A stretch of DNA of 64,000 bases from positions 1,240,001-1,304,000 of the forward strand of contig NZ_CP038852.1 in NCBI RefSeq assembly GCF_012276695.1, in the 5' to 3' direction. The stretch is from Candidatus Pelagibacter giovannonii. Lineage in GTDB: Bacteria; Pseudomonadota; Alphaproteobacteria; Pelagibacterales; Pelagibacteraceae. The notes beneath the pieces are model-generated. The model was not told the origin of the DNA. It did not search any database and was given only the letters and a program-made list of their open reading frames with translations. Made by a program: the position numbers and the translations under genes. This document shows positions 9,569 through 17,667 of this stretch, piece by piece; the first letter of the stretch is position 1, and the number at the start of each line of letters is the position of its first letter.

Positions 9569-10894
9569 TTAACAATCAAGAGTGCTATTTTTTTCCCAGT
9601 GAGTTACTGAGCTTTTTTTATCAAACTTTTCTTCTTGATTAAAATCTTTAATTTCAGATCTTTTTAATTTTAGATAGCTTTTAATAGTATCACTACCAAA
9701 TGCTTCCTTAATTTCTTTACTATTTTCTAGTTGATCTAATGCATCTTCAATTATGTCAGGTAATTTTTTTAGATTAGGGTAATTTTTATGATCAGTGTAC
9801 ATATTACAAGATAAAGGTTCACCAGGATCTATTTTATTATTTATTCCATGTAAACCAGCAGCTATTACTCCAGCTTGAAGTAAATAAGGATTTACTGCTC
9901 CATCCATCAATCTTAATTCAAATCTACCTTTATCTGGAATTCTTATCATATGAGTTCTATTGTTTCCTGTATAAGAAATACTACTAGGTGACCATGTGGC
10001 ACCTGATTTTGTTGGTGGTGCATTTATTCTTCTATAACTATTAATTGTTGGATTAAAAAATGCGGTCAAAGGCTGAGTAAGCTTCATAATTCCACCTAGA
10101 AAATTATATGCTAATTTGCTCAAACCTAATTTATCTCCATTATCTAAAAATTTATTAATTTTTCCATTCCATAGAGAAATATGAGCATGACAACCATTAC
10201 CCGTTAGATTGCTAAAAGGTTTTGGCATAAATGTTGCTCTCAATCCATGTTTTTCAGCTAATGATTTAACCATATACTTAAAGAATACATGTCTATCAGC
10301 TGTAGTTAAGCAATCTGTATAATCCCAATTCATTTCAAACTGGCCGTTAGCATCTTCATGATCGTTTTGGTATGGGTTCCAGCCCATAGTAATCATGCTA
10401 TCACAAATTTCTTTGATTAAATCATATCTCCTCATTAAGGCTGACTGATCATAACAAGGTTTTGATTGTGTATCTCTAGTATCAGCAATTTTGCTCCCAT
10501 CTTCAGATATCAAAAAATATTCACACTCTACACCAGACTTCATGACTAAATCTTTTTTATTCAATTTATTAATTTGCTCTTTGAGCATTACTCTAGGTGA
10601 AGCCTTAACAGGTTTACCATACATATATAAATCAGAAGCCAACCAGCCAATTTCTTTGTTCCAAGGTAATTGAATTAAGCTTTTAGGATCTGGTAGAGCA
10701 AACATATCTCCATCTGCAGGAGACATATCTAGCCAAGTTGCAAAACCTGCAAAACCTGCTCCATTTTTTTGCATGTCTGCAATCGCTTGTGCTGGTACCA
10801 ATTTTGATCTCAGGACACCAAAAAAATCTACAAAACTAATCAAAAAATATTTAATTTTTTTAGTTTTAGCAATTTTAGATAAATTTAAAGGCAT
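9569..10894 (-). CDS. gmaS: Gamma-glutamylmethylamide synthetase (type III glutamine synthetase family)
   Basis: A 441-residue glutamine-synthetase-fold protein. Conserved GS elements include ECEYF (metal ligands), NDHEDANGQFEMNW, NGCHAHISLW and NSYRRINAPPTKSG, followed by RFELRLMDGAVNPY. GmaS condenses methylamine with glutamate using ATP to make gamma-glutamylmethylamide. Assignment over ordinary GlnT rests on context and length: it directly follows mgsA, mgsB and mgsC-like genes in the same direction, and known GmaS proteins are about this size. A second, longer paralogue lies at 19478-20947, so a swap of roles cannot be fully excluded. Confidence 0.82.
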   Translation of the reverse strand: MPLNLSKIAKTKKIKYFLISFVDFFGVLRSKLVPAQAIADMQKNGAGFAGFATWLDMSPADGDMFALPDPKSLIQLPWNKEIGWLASDLYMYGKPVKASPRVMLKEQINKLNKKDLVMKSGVECEYFLISEDGSKIADTRDTQSKPCYDQSALMRRYDLIKEICDSMITMGWNPYQNDHEDANGQFEMNWDYTDCLTTADRHVFFKYMVKSLAEKHGLRATFMPKPFSNLTGNGCHAHISLWNGKINKFLDNGDKLGLSKLAYNFLGGIMKLTQPLTAFFNPTINSYRRINAPPTKSGATWSPSSISYTGNNRTHMIRIPDKGRFELRLMDGAVNPYLLQAGVIAAGLHGINNKIDPGEPLSCNMYTDHKNYPNLKKLPDIIEDALDQLENSKEIKEAFGSDTIKSYLKLKRSEIKDFNQEEKFDKKSSVTHWEKNSTLDC

Positions 10895-10937
10895 GATTTA
10901 TTTCTTAATTTACAACTGTTAACTAGTCTTCACAATA

Positions 10938-12266
10938 CTATTTTTTATTTTTTAGTCCTGGTATCCAGCTAGTTCCAGCTAGTGGAACTCTTGCCATAGC
11001 AGCAGATTCAACTGTAAGTGCACATAAATCTTCAGGTTCTAAATTATGTAAATCATTTTTACCAGAGGCTCTAGCTATTGTTTGTGCTTCAAGCGTCATC
11101 ACTTTTAAATAGTTTGATAAACGTCGTCCGCCAGCAATAGGATCAAAGCGTTTCATTAATTCAGGTTTTTGAGTTGTAATTCCTGCTGGATCATTTCCCT
11201 CATGCCAATCATCATAGGCTCCTGCAGTAGTTCCTAATTTATTATAATCTTTTTCCCACTTAGGATCATTATCTCCCAAAGCAATCATTGCAGCAGAACC
11301 AATTGAAACTGCATCTGCTCCAAGAGCCATTGCCTTAGCAACATCAGCACCATTTCTAATTCCACCAGATATAATTAATTGAACTTTTCTATGTTGGTCT
11401 AAATCTTGAAGCGCATCTACTGCAGGTCTAATACATGCTAAAGTAGGTTGACCTACATTTTCAATAAACACTTCTTGAGTAGCAGCTGTTCCACCTTGCA
11501 TTCCATCTAAAACAACAACATCAGCCCCAGCTTTAACAGCAAGAGCAGTATCATAATATGGTCTTGCTCCTGCAACTTTAATAAATATTGGAACATTCCA
11601 TCCTGTAATTTCTCTTATTTCTAAAATCTTAATTTTTAAGTCATCAGGACCTGTCCAGTCAGGATGTCTACATGCAGACCTTTGATCTATACCCTTAGGT
11701 AAAGTTCTCATTTCTGCGACCCGATCACTAATTTTCTGACCTAATAACATTCCTCCACCACCAGGTTTTGCACCTTGCCCTATAACAATTTCAATAGCAT
11801 CTGCTTTTCTAAGGTCATCAGGATTCATTCCATATCTAGAAGGTAAAAGTTGATAGACTAAATTTTTAGACTGACCTCTTTCCTCAGGTGTCATTCCACC
11901 ATCACCAGTAGTTGTAGATGTACCAGCCATACTTGCTCCACGCCCTAAAGCTTCTTTAGCTCTCCCTGATAATGCACCAAAACTCATTCCAGCAATTGTA
12001 ATAGGAATATCTAACTCCAAAGGTTTTTTTGCATAACGTGTTCCTAAAGTTACTTTTGTATTACAGGTTTCTCTATATCCTTCTAAAGGATATCTAGACA
12101 TTGAAGCACCAAGAAAAAGTAAATCGTCAAAGTGAGGAAGCTTTCTTTTAGATCCTCCACCTCTAATATCATAAATTCCTGTTGCTGCTGCTCGTCTTAT
12201 CTCTGAATTTGTATACTCATCAAAAGTCCATGATATACGAGGATGAGTTTTTTTATTATCTGACAT
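10938..12266 (-). CDS. mgsC: N-methylglutamate synthase subunit C (FMN glutamate-synthase domain)
   Basis: A 442-residue protein corresponding to the FMN-binding synthase domain of glutamate synthase. Visible elements are DIPITIAGMSFGALSGRAKEALGRGA-type sequence, the GQGAKPGGGGMLLGQK loop, VVVLDGMQGGTAATQ, and LIISGGIRNGADVAKAMALGADAVSIG for the FMN phosphate site. It lacks the Cys-rich segment (CYHCHTGRCPVG) present in its paralogue at 16243. In the NMG pathway it uses gamma-glutamylmethylamide and 2-oxoglutarate to form N-methylglutamate with MgsA and MgsB. It starts 2 bp after mgsB; 43 bp separate it from gmaS. Confidence 0.85.
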   Translation of the reverse strand: MSDNKKTHPRISWTFDEYTNSEIRRAAATGIYDIRGGGSKRKLPHFDDLLFLGASMSRYPLEGYRETCNTKVTLGTRYAKKPLELDIPITIAGMSFGALSGRAKEALGRGASMAGTSTTTGDGGMTPEERGQSKNLVYQLLPSRYGMNPDDLRKADAIEIVIGQGAKPGGGGMLLGQKISDRVAEMRTLPKGIDQRSACRHPDWTGPDDLKIKILEIREITGWNVPIFIKVAGARPYYDTALAVKAGADVVVLDGMQGGTAATQEVFIENVGQPTLACIRPAVDALQDLDQHRKVQLIISGGIRNGADVAKAMALGADAVSIGSAAMIALGDNDPKWEKDYNKLGTTAGAYDDWHEGNDPAGITTQKPELMKRFDPIAGGRRLSNYLKVMTLEAQTIARASGKNDLHNLEPEDLCALTVESAAMARVPLAGTSWIPGLKNKK

Positions 12267-12268
12267 TA

Positions 12269-12952
12269 TTAATAGCTTGATACATTATCGATGTTAAAGT
12301 TATATAGTTTTCGTGCTGAACCATATCTCTTAAAACTATCTGGTTTAATATTTTTTATTTCACTTTTTTTTAAAAGAGCTAAAATTTTATTTAAATGCTT
12401 CTTTTCCATTTTTTTTTCTATGCAATCTGCACCTAAAGATTTAACTGATCCTTTGACAAAAATATCAGTTTCATAAAGACTATCACCCAAAGCCTCACCT
12501 GCGTCACCACAAACTAACATCGTTCCAGATTGAGCCATAAATGCAGACATGTGACCAACAGAACCTTTAACCACGATATCAATTCCTTTCATTGAAATAC
12601 CACACCTTGAGCTAGCATCTCCATCAATTACAAGTAATCCGCCATGAGCAGTTGCGCCAGCAGATTGTGAAGCATTACCTTTAACATGTACTGTTCCAGA
12701 CATCATATTTTCAGCAACACCTGTACCAACATTTCCATCTATTGTTACATGTGCTTTTTGGTTCATTCCTGCACAATAATAGCCAACATGGCCTTTGATT
12801 AAAACTTTCATTTCCTGGTTTAATCCAGCACATAATGCATGACTTCCTTCAGGATTTATAATCACAAAGTCTCTATCATTTTTTTTATTATCTAAATTTT
12901 GTAAAGTATTATTAATTTCTCTTAATTTCTTTTTTTTTAAATCTAATTTCAT
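12269..12952 (-). CDS. mgsB: N-methylglutamate synthase subunit B (GXGXG domain)
   Basis: A 227-residue right-handed beta-helix subunit homologous to the C-terminal GXGXG domain of glutamate synthase, with repeats such as VTIDGNVGTGVAENMMSG, VHVKGNASQSAGATAHGG and DIVVKGSVGHMSAFM. This domain scaffolds the complex. The frame could be read from a GTG at 12964, but the ATG at 12952 is preferred: it overlaps the mgsA stop as TAATG and is preceded by GGGGGAA as a ribosome binding site. Co-transcribed with mgsA and mgsC. Confidence 0.85.
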   Translation of the reverse strand: MKLDLKKKKLREINNTLQNLDNKKNDRDFVIINPEGSHALCAGLNQEMKVLIKGHVGYYCAGMNQKAHVTIDGNVGTGVAENMMSGTVHVKGNASQSAGATAHGGLLVIDGDASSRCGISMKGIDIVVKGSVGHMSAFMAQSGTMLVCGDAGEALGDSLYETDIFVKGSVKSLGADCIEKKMEKKHLNKILALLKKSEIKNIKPDSFKRYGSARKLYNFNIDNVSSY

Positions 12953-13836
12953 TAATTCCCCCACGAGTAAACAATACCTGGCTCAGGTTCAAAAATTTTT
13001 GCATTATTTACATCTGGTAAATGTGCCATGGCTTGAAACTCTGATGCTATTGCAACATAGTTTTTTGTTTCTGCTATTACTGCAGGTTTACATGCTATTT
13101 CATCTCTAACAACTGCAAAGCCCTTTCTAGTTCCCGTAATAAATGTATAAAAACCATCTAAATCTTTAAGACCCGATGTAAGCGTATCTTTTAAAGATAT
13201 ATTATTTGATAAACTGTTAGAAACATATCCTGCTGCAACTTCAGTATCATTTTCAGAGTTAAAGACACTACCTTTTTTGGTGAGCTTTCTTCTTAAATTA
13301 TTATGATTTGATAATGAACCATTATGAACCAAGCATTCATCTTCACCAGTAGAGTAGGGGTGAGATCCATCAGTAGTTATTGCACTTTCTGTAGCCATTC
13401 TTGTATGACCTATTCCATGAGTACCACTAAAACTATCTAATTTAAATTTTTTTACTACATCTTTAGGATTACCAACTTGTTTAAATATTTCTATTGATCG
13501 GCCATACCCAACTATAGATACTTTAGGAAAATTCGAATTAATTATCTCAATCACTTTCTTTGGCTGCTCAAGAGTTTTAAGAATTACATGATCTGAGATT
13601 TGAGCAAGTCTGGCTTTTTTAAGTTTTTTAGATATTTCTTTCTTAAAGCTATTAAAATTTAAATCATTAATACATAAAGAAAACTTGTATAGTTTTTTAC
13701 TTTCATCTTTATAAATTGCAAACCCAGCACTGTCTGGTCCACGAGATTCCATATTATTAAGCATACCAGATAACATTTTTCCTAAACTTTTTTCAAATTT
13801 TTTATTTTTTAAGTAGATGCCAACAATTCCACACAT
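12952..13836 (-). CDS. mgsA: N-methylglutamate synthase subunit A (class II glutamine amidotransferase)
   Basis: A 294-residue Ntn-type amidotransferase. Met1-Cys2-Gly-Ile-Val places the catalytic nucleophile at Cys2, and GIGHTRMATESAITTDGSHPY and DECLVHNGSLSNHNNLRRKL are the glutamine-site motifs of the GlxB/GltB amidotransferase family. In N-methylglutamate synthase this subunit should release methylamine from gamma-glutamylmethylamide for transfer to 2-oxoglutarate. It is the first large gene of the - strand run mgsA-mgsB-mgsC-gmaS. Between residues 75 and 125 it is highly diverged and Lys-rich compared with the paralogue at 18509. Confidence 0.84.
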   Translation of the reverse strand: MCGIVGIYLKNKKFEKSLGKMLSGMLNNMESRGPDSAGFAIYKDESKKLYKFSLCINDLNFNSFKKEISKKLKKARLAQISDHVILKTLEQPKKVIEIINSNFPKVSIVGYGRSIEIFKQVGNPKDVVKKFKLDSFSGTHGIGHTRMATESAITTDGSHPYSTGEDECLVHNGSLSNHNNLRRKLTKKGSVFNSENDTEVAAGYVSNSLSNNISLKDTLTSGLKDLDGFYTFITGTRKGFAVVRDEIACKPAVIAETKNYVAIASEFQAMAHLPDVNNAKIFEPEPGIVYSWGN

Positions 13837-13850
13837 AAATTTTTTTAAGT

Positions 13851-14003
13851 TTATTTTATTAAAGACAGTAGAAAATCTTTATAGTAGAAAATATTTCCTA
13901 CTACAATGATGATAATAGCCGCTATCACTCCATACTTTGCTTTTGGAAAAACGACACCTCTCATTTTACTTGGTCTCAGATCTTCGTTATTATTTCTATC
14001 CAT
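13851..14003 (-). CDS. 50-aa membrane micro-protein before mgsA
   Basis: An open frame of 50 codons from ATG (14003) to TAA, starting MDRNNNEDLRPSKMRG. Residues 26-38 form a strongly hydrophobic run (VIAAIIIIVVGNI), giving a single-helix membrane protein with a charged N-terminus. It ends 14 bp upstream of mgsA and begins just after the terminator of the ammonium-transporter unit. There is no clear ribosome binding site, but ATTATACA lies directly before the ATG, which would suit a leaderless transcript. No known family is recognised. Confidence 0.5.
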   Translation of the reverse strand: MDRNNNEDLRPSKMRGVVFPKAKYGVIAAIIIIVVGNIFYYKDFLLSLIK

Positions 14004-14020
14004 GATTGTATAATTTTTGT

Positions 14021-14053
14021 AAAAAAAAAGGGCGCCACAATTAAATAGCGCCC
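14021..14053 (-). terminator. Rho-independent terminator after the amt unit
   Basis: Read on the - strand, GGGCGC and GCGCCC (14048-14053 and 14030-14035) form a 6-bp all-GC stem with a 12-base AT-rich loop, followed directly by nine T (A run at 14021-14029). It lies 16 bp beyond the stop of the 74-aa gene, so it should end the amt transcript before the mgs operon. Confidence 0.85.
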
Positions 14054-14069
14054 AAATTTTTAATTGATA

Positions 14070-14294
14070 TTACCAGTCAGTAATATTGCTCTTATGATCA
14101 TTAGCACCATGTCTCTTTCTTGCTAGTCTTGAAAGTTTTTCACTTTCAGATCTAGCAGTCAAAACATGCCAGCCAATCCAGAAAACTACACCTAGAATAA
14201 CTAGTAAAGTTTCACTAGATCCAGCTCCCGGGTAAATTGCTCCGACAACTTCCTCAGCACTTAAATGATCTATCCAGTTTGTTACTGTAGCCAT
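14070..14294 (-). CDS. Small single-pass membrane protein downstream of amt
   Basis: A 74-residue protein with a soluble N-terminus, one hydrophobic helix at about residues 28-47 (ETLLVILGVVFWIGWHVLTA) and a basic C-terminal tail. It begins 12 bp after the ammonium-transporter stop with a good AAAGGAG ribosome binding site, so it is co-transcribed and probably translated at a high level. No family is recognised; an accessory subunit or assembly factor of the transporter is a guess from position only. Confidence 0.75.
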   Translation of the reverse strand: MATVTNWIDHLSAEEVVGAIYPGAGSSETLLVILGVVFWIGWHVLTARSESEKLSRLARKRHGANDHKSNITDW

Positions 14295-14306
14295 ATTTTT
14301 TCTCCT

Positions 14307-15707
14307 TTACCTAGTTGAAGAGGCGACTGCTTTTTCAGCATCTCTATCGTCCTCCATCATTTCATAGTCTAGTCCAGCTATTTCTACTTCACGTGGGATT
14401 CTTAACTTACCCATTCCGTTTAGTATCTTAGCTAAAACATAGCCTGGTAGCATTCCAAGAACTCCAAACATTATAATTGCTCCGAGGAATTGTCCCAGTG
14501 GATTGATTGATGCATAAGTTGATCCGTCCCACATAGCTCCAACACTGTATCCAGATGAAGGATAGCCATTTAAAACAAATCCACAAATTACAAGACCAAC
14601 AAATCCTGCATAACCATGTACTGCTACTGCACCAACTGCATCATCAATTTTGAACTTACGTTCAACCCAGTAATGCATTTTGTATGCAATAACTACACCG
14701 ATCGCACCAATAAGCATTGCTTGTATCGGGTGATACAAATCATTACCCGCAGATGCACAGATGATCCCAGCAAGTCCACTTGAGTAAGTCCAGAATGGAT
14801 CACCTTTAGCGACCACGTATCCAGCCAATAATCCACCTGATAATGACATCAGAAAGTTATAGGTTATTCCACTCAGGGTGGTTGGGGTTACATATATGTT
14901 TGTTGCTGTCCAGTACGTTACACCTTCCATTCCATACTCAGGTCCAAGATCAAATATCGGTATATTACATGCCGCATAAAATCCCCAGAAACCAGTATAG
15001 ATTAAAAATAATCCAACTGTAACTAGCCATGGGTTTCTTGGTCCTATATTTCTTGGCTCACCACTTGATGAGAACTTTCCAATTCTAGGTCCTAAAACGA
15101 TTAGAACACCTAAAGCAAATCCACCCGCAATTGCGTGAATTACTCCTGATGCATAAGCGTCATGATATCCTAAAATTTTGAGCATCCATCCATCAAAGTG
15201 CCATCCCCAAGCAGCATCGATTGTCCAAAATACAGATCCAATTGCAATCGCTAAAATACCAAATGCAAAAGTTGTAATCCTTTCAATGATTGCTCCAGAA
15301 ACAATTGAAGCAGCTGTCCATGAAAATAGTAAGAATGCAGCCCAGAATACTCCACTTATGTGATCACCTAAGTTTACAGCCATTAGTGGACTGTTTGCTA
15401 GATAGTAAGTGGCACTAAACGCAGAATCGTCTGTTATTAATGCAGTACTCTCATTCATTATTGAAGGTGCTATTCCTGGTCCTGTTGGGAATGCCCAGTA
15501 AATCCACCAACCAAAGAAAAACCAGGTTACTGTTACTAGTGGTATTACCATGGTATTTTTCATTAAAGTATGCTGGTGATGTTTATATCGTGAGGCTCCA
15601 ACTTCATACATACAAAATCCGACGTGAATCAGGAACATTAATACTACTGTTACCCAGTAGTAAAATTCTGTAAATATAACTGTAAGAGCGCCTAATTGAT
15701 CATCCAT
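14307..15707 (-). CDS. amt: Ammonium transporter (Amt family)
   Basis: An 11-helix ammonium channel of 466 residues. The twin pore histidines are present in GVIHAIAGGFALG and AVGAVAVHGYAGFVG, and the cytoplasmic tail DAVGAV/EIAGLDYE-type motifs are typical. The frame is open up to 15770, but the ATG at 15707 is chosen because TAGGAGAGAG sits 3-12 bp upstream and MDDQLGAL leads straight into helix 1. No glnK (PII) gene is adjacent, unlike in most bacteria. It stands between two glutamine-synthetase/glutamate-synthase-like sets, consistent with recovery of ammonium leaked by amine catabolism. Confidence 0.95.
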   Translation of the reverse strand: MDDQLGALTVIFTEFYYWVTVVLMFLIHVGFCMYEVGASRYKHHQHTLMKNTMVIPLVTVTWFFFGWWIYWAFPTGPGIAPSIMNESTALITDDSAFSATYYLANSPLMAVNLGDHISGVFWAAFLLFSWTAASIVSGAIIERITTFAFGILAIAIGSVFWTIDAAWGWHFDGWMLKILGYHDAYASGVIHAIAGGFALGVLIVLGPRIGKFSSSGEPRNIGPRNPWLVTVGLFLIYTGFWGFYAACNIPIFDLGPEYGMEGVTYWTATNIYVTPTTLSGITYNFLMSLSGGLLAGYVVAKGDPFWTYSSGLAGIICASAGNDLYHPIQAMLIGAIGVVIAYKMHYWVERKFKIDDAVGAVAVHGYAGFVGLVICGFVLNGYPSSGYSVGAMWDGSTYASINPLGQFLGAIIMFGVLGMLPGYVLAKILNGMGKLRIPREVEIAGLDYEMMEDDRDAEKAVASSTR

Positions 15708-15769
15708 AATCTCTCTCCTATTAGTTTTATAAAGACTACAAAATTTATAGAGGGGTGACAAACTATACA

Positions 15770-15785
15770 TTGCTTAAATAAGCAA
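15770..15785. promoter_or_regulatory. Near-palindromic putative operator upstream of amt
   Basis: TTGCTTA-AA-TAAGCAA is a 7-bp inverted repeat with a 2-bp centre, 63-78 bp upstream of the amt start. The same 15 bases (TTGCTTAAATAAGCA) recur at 22534-22548, upstream of the FAD oxidase. The shared sequence and the equivalent position suggest a binding site for a dimeric regulator. Which regulator is not known; a MarR-like protein is encoded at 22550-22897, and NtrX-type nitrogen control is an alternative. Confidence 0.55.
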
Positions 15786-15802
15786 GTAACAGCAATGAGT
15801 TT

Positions 15803-15827
15803 TAAAAAATAATCAACCTTTGATTGA
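15803..15827 (-). terminator. Possible terminator after the glx unit
   Basis: Downstream of the 133-aa gene, the - strand reads AATCAA-AGG-TTGATT followed by ATTTTTT. The 6-bp stem is AT-rich, so it is weak, but the T run and its position between the gene end and the amt control region fit a terminator. Confidence 0.5.
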
Positions 15828-15831
15828 GGTA

Positions 15832-16233
15832 CTAAAACTTAAGGTAAGCTTTTTTCAAATCAACAAGAGGGTGCTTTTTAGACATTTGAAACTTAACTAA
15901 AAGCTCTCTTGCAATCATATCTCTGTCTTGTTGGTTGTTTGGCAGTTTGATTGATTTTGGAATTGTAACCCAACCATTTGCATTTCTACAAAATACAGCA
16001 GGTCTATCCTCTTCATAACCCATGTGAATATCTTCTAACCAGTTAAGATCATCCCATCCCATCGCTTCTACATATTTTTTTAAGAATGGTGTCATCTTCT
16101 TATAATCAGGTAATAGGTTAACGTCATATCTATAACCGATATGTTGCCCAATCATTTTTTCTCTAGCGGTCTCTTTAGATTTTCCACCTAGATTTTCTTT
16201 TTTTACTTTTATTTTTTTTTTTTTCTTAAGCAT
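15832..16233 (-). CDS. Conserved hypothetical protein of the glx operon
   Basis: I do not recognise this 133-residue protein. It has a very Lys-rich N-terminus (KKKKKIKVKK) and a compact, soluble, mixed alpha/beta body with several Trp and acidic residues (YVEAMGWDDLNWLEDIHMGYEED). It starts 9 bp after the FMN glutamate-synthase-like gene and is the last gene of the set glnT-glxB-glxC-glxD, so it probably works with that enzyme. No signal peptide, membrane helix or nucleotide-binding motif is seen. The first set (mgs) has no counterpart of it. Confidence 0.7.
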   Translation of the reverse strand: MLKKKKKIKVKKENLGGKSKETAREKMIGQHIGYRYDVNLLPDYKKMTPFLKKYVEAMGWDDLNWLEDIHMGYEEDRPAVFCRNANGWVTIPKSIKLPNNQQDRDMIARELLVKFQMSKKHPLVDLKKAYLKF

Positions 16234-16242
16234 ATTTACCTC

Positions 16243-17667
16243 TTATATTTTATGATAGTTATCAACACCAACAGTGAAGTTAGTTCCAGTTAACGGAACT
16301 TTAGCTAAAGCAGATGATTCCATCGTTAAAGCAGCTAAATCCTCAGGTTCTAAAGAGTGAATATTAGTTTTACCACAAGCTCTTGCTAAAAGTTGAGCCT
16401 CTAATGTCATTGCATGAAGGTAATTATAAACTCTTAATGCAGCATCATCAGGATTTAATCTAGCTCTTAATTTAGGATCTTGTGTTGCAACACCAACTGG
16501 ACAACGACCAGTATGACAGTGATAACATTCACCAGCTTTTACACCCATTTCTTTTTCAAAGTTTGCTTCTGGTATATCTTTATTACAGTTTAAAGCCATT
16601 AAAGCACCAGTCCCAATTGCTATTGCATCAGCACCTAGAGCTAAAGCTTTTGCCATATCAGCACCATCTCTAACACCACCTGCATAAATTAAAGTTACTT
16701 GTCCAGTTTTACCAACATCATCAATAGCTCTTCTAGCTTCTCTGATTGCAGCAATTCCTGGAATACCAGTATTTGCAGCAGCTATGTGAGGACCAGCTCC
16801 TGTTGAACCTTCCATACCATCTAAGAATATTGAGTCTGGATTACATTTTGCAGCCATACGAACATCATCATAAACTTTTGATGCACCTAGTTTTAACTGA
16901 ATTGGAACTTTATTTTTTGTAAGCTGTCTTAATTCTTCAACTTTTAAAGCTAGATCATCTGGACCTAACCAGTCTGGGTGTCTTGCTGGAGATCTTTGAT
17001 CAATACCAGATGGTAGAGATCTCATTTCTGCAACTTGATCAGTAACTTTTTGACCCATTAAATGTCCACCCATTCCAACTTTTTGCCCTTGACCAATAAA
17101 TACTTCAATTGCATCAGCTAGTTGAGCGTGATGAGGATTGAAACCATATCTTGATTGAATACATTGGTAATACCATTTTTCAGAATATCTTCTTTCATCT
17201 GGAATCATTCCACCTTCACCAGAACATGTTGCACTTCCAGCCATTGTTGCTCCTCTTGCTAAAGCAGTTTTTGCTTCATAAGAAAGTGCTCCAAAACTCA
17301 TACCCGTAATATATACTGGTATATCTAATTCAATTGGGTTTTCACAATTTGGTCCAATAATAGTTTTTGTTTCACATTTTTCTCTATAACCCTCAATTAC
17401 AAATCTTGTAAGAGTTCCTGGTAAAAATACCAAGTCATCAAATGTAGGAATTTTTTTCATTAATGCCATTCCACGCATTCTGTATCTTCCAAGTTGAGCT
17501 TTAATATGAATATCGTCTATAACTTCAGGAGTAAAAATAGCATTGTGACCTAACAGACTTTTATTTCTTTTACCTTCTTCGTGTGCATGAACATCAGCTT
17601 TTCCACCAACACTTCCATTAGCTTTTTTTAATTTTTTACTACTTTTTTTAATTTTCTTTTTAGCCAT
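16243..17667 (-). CDS. glxD: FMN-binding glutamate-synthase-like subunit (GlxD type)
   Basis: A 474-residue homologue of the synthase domain of glutamate synthase, paralogous to the protein at 10938. It shares AGMSFGALS-like, GQGQKVGMGGHLMGQK, IFLDGMEGSTGAGP and the FMN site IYAGGVRDGADMAKALALGADAIAIG, but also has CYHCHTGRCPVGVATQDP, a Cys-rich element resembling the Fe-S segment of full glutamate synthases. The N-terminus is Lys-rich and probably disordered. It overlaps the GXGXG gene by one base (TAATG-type junction). Likely part of a glutamate synthase-like or second NMG synthase-like enzyme; substrate unproven. Confidence 0.8.
   Translation of the reverse strand: MAKKKIKKSSKKLKKANGSVGGKADVHAHEEGKRNKSLLGHNAIFTPEVIDDIHIKAQLGRYRMRGMALMKKIPTFDDLVFLPGTLTRFVIEGYREKCETKTIIGPNCENPIELDIPVYITGMSFGALSYEAKTALARGATMAGSATCSGEGGMIPDERRYSEKWYYQCIQSRYGFNPHHAQLADAIEVFIGQGQKVGMGGHLMGQKVTDQVAEMRSLPSGIDQRSPARHPDWLGPDDLALKVEELRQLTKNKVPIQLKLGASKVYDDVRMAAKCNPDSIFLDGMEGSTGAGPHIAAANTGIPGIAAIREARRAIDDVGKTGQVTLIYAGGVRDGADMAKALALGADAIAIGTGALMALNCNKDIPEANFEKEMGVKAGECYHCHTGRCPVGVATQDPKLRARLNPDDAALRVYNYLHAMTLEAQLLARACGKTNIHSLEPEDLAALTMESSALAKVPLTGTNFTVGVDNYHKI

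Noticed and set aside
12952..12964. GTG start giving mgsB four extra residues
   Set aside because: The ATG at 12952 has the TAATG overlap with mgsA and the GGGGGAA ribosome binding site is formed by the GTG region itself.
15177..15363. Open frame of 61 codons on the + strand inside amt
   Set aside because: It is antisense to the well-conserved amt coding sequence and shows no motif or ribosome binding site.
16198..16225. Long T-rich run that looks like a terminator or slippage tract
   Set aside because: It encodes the Lys-rich N-terminus of the 133-aa protein in an intact frame.
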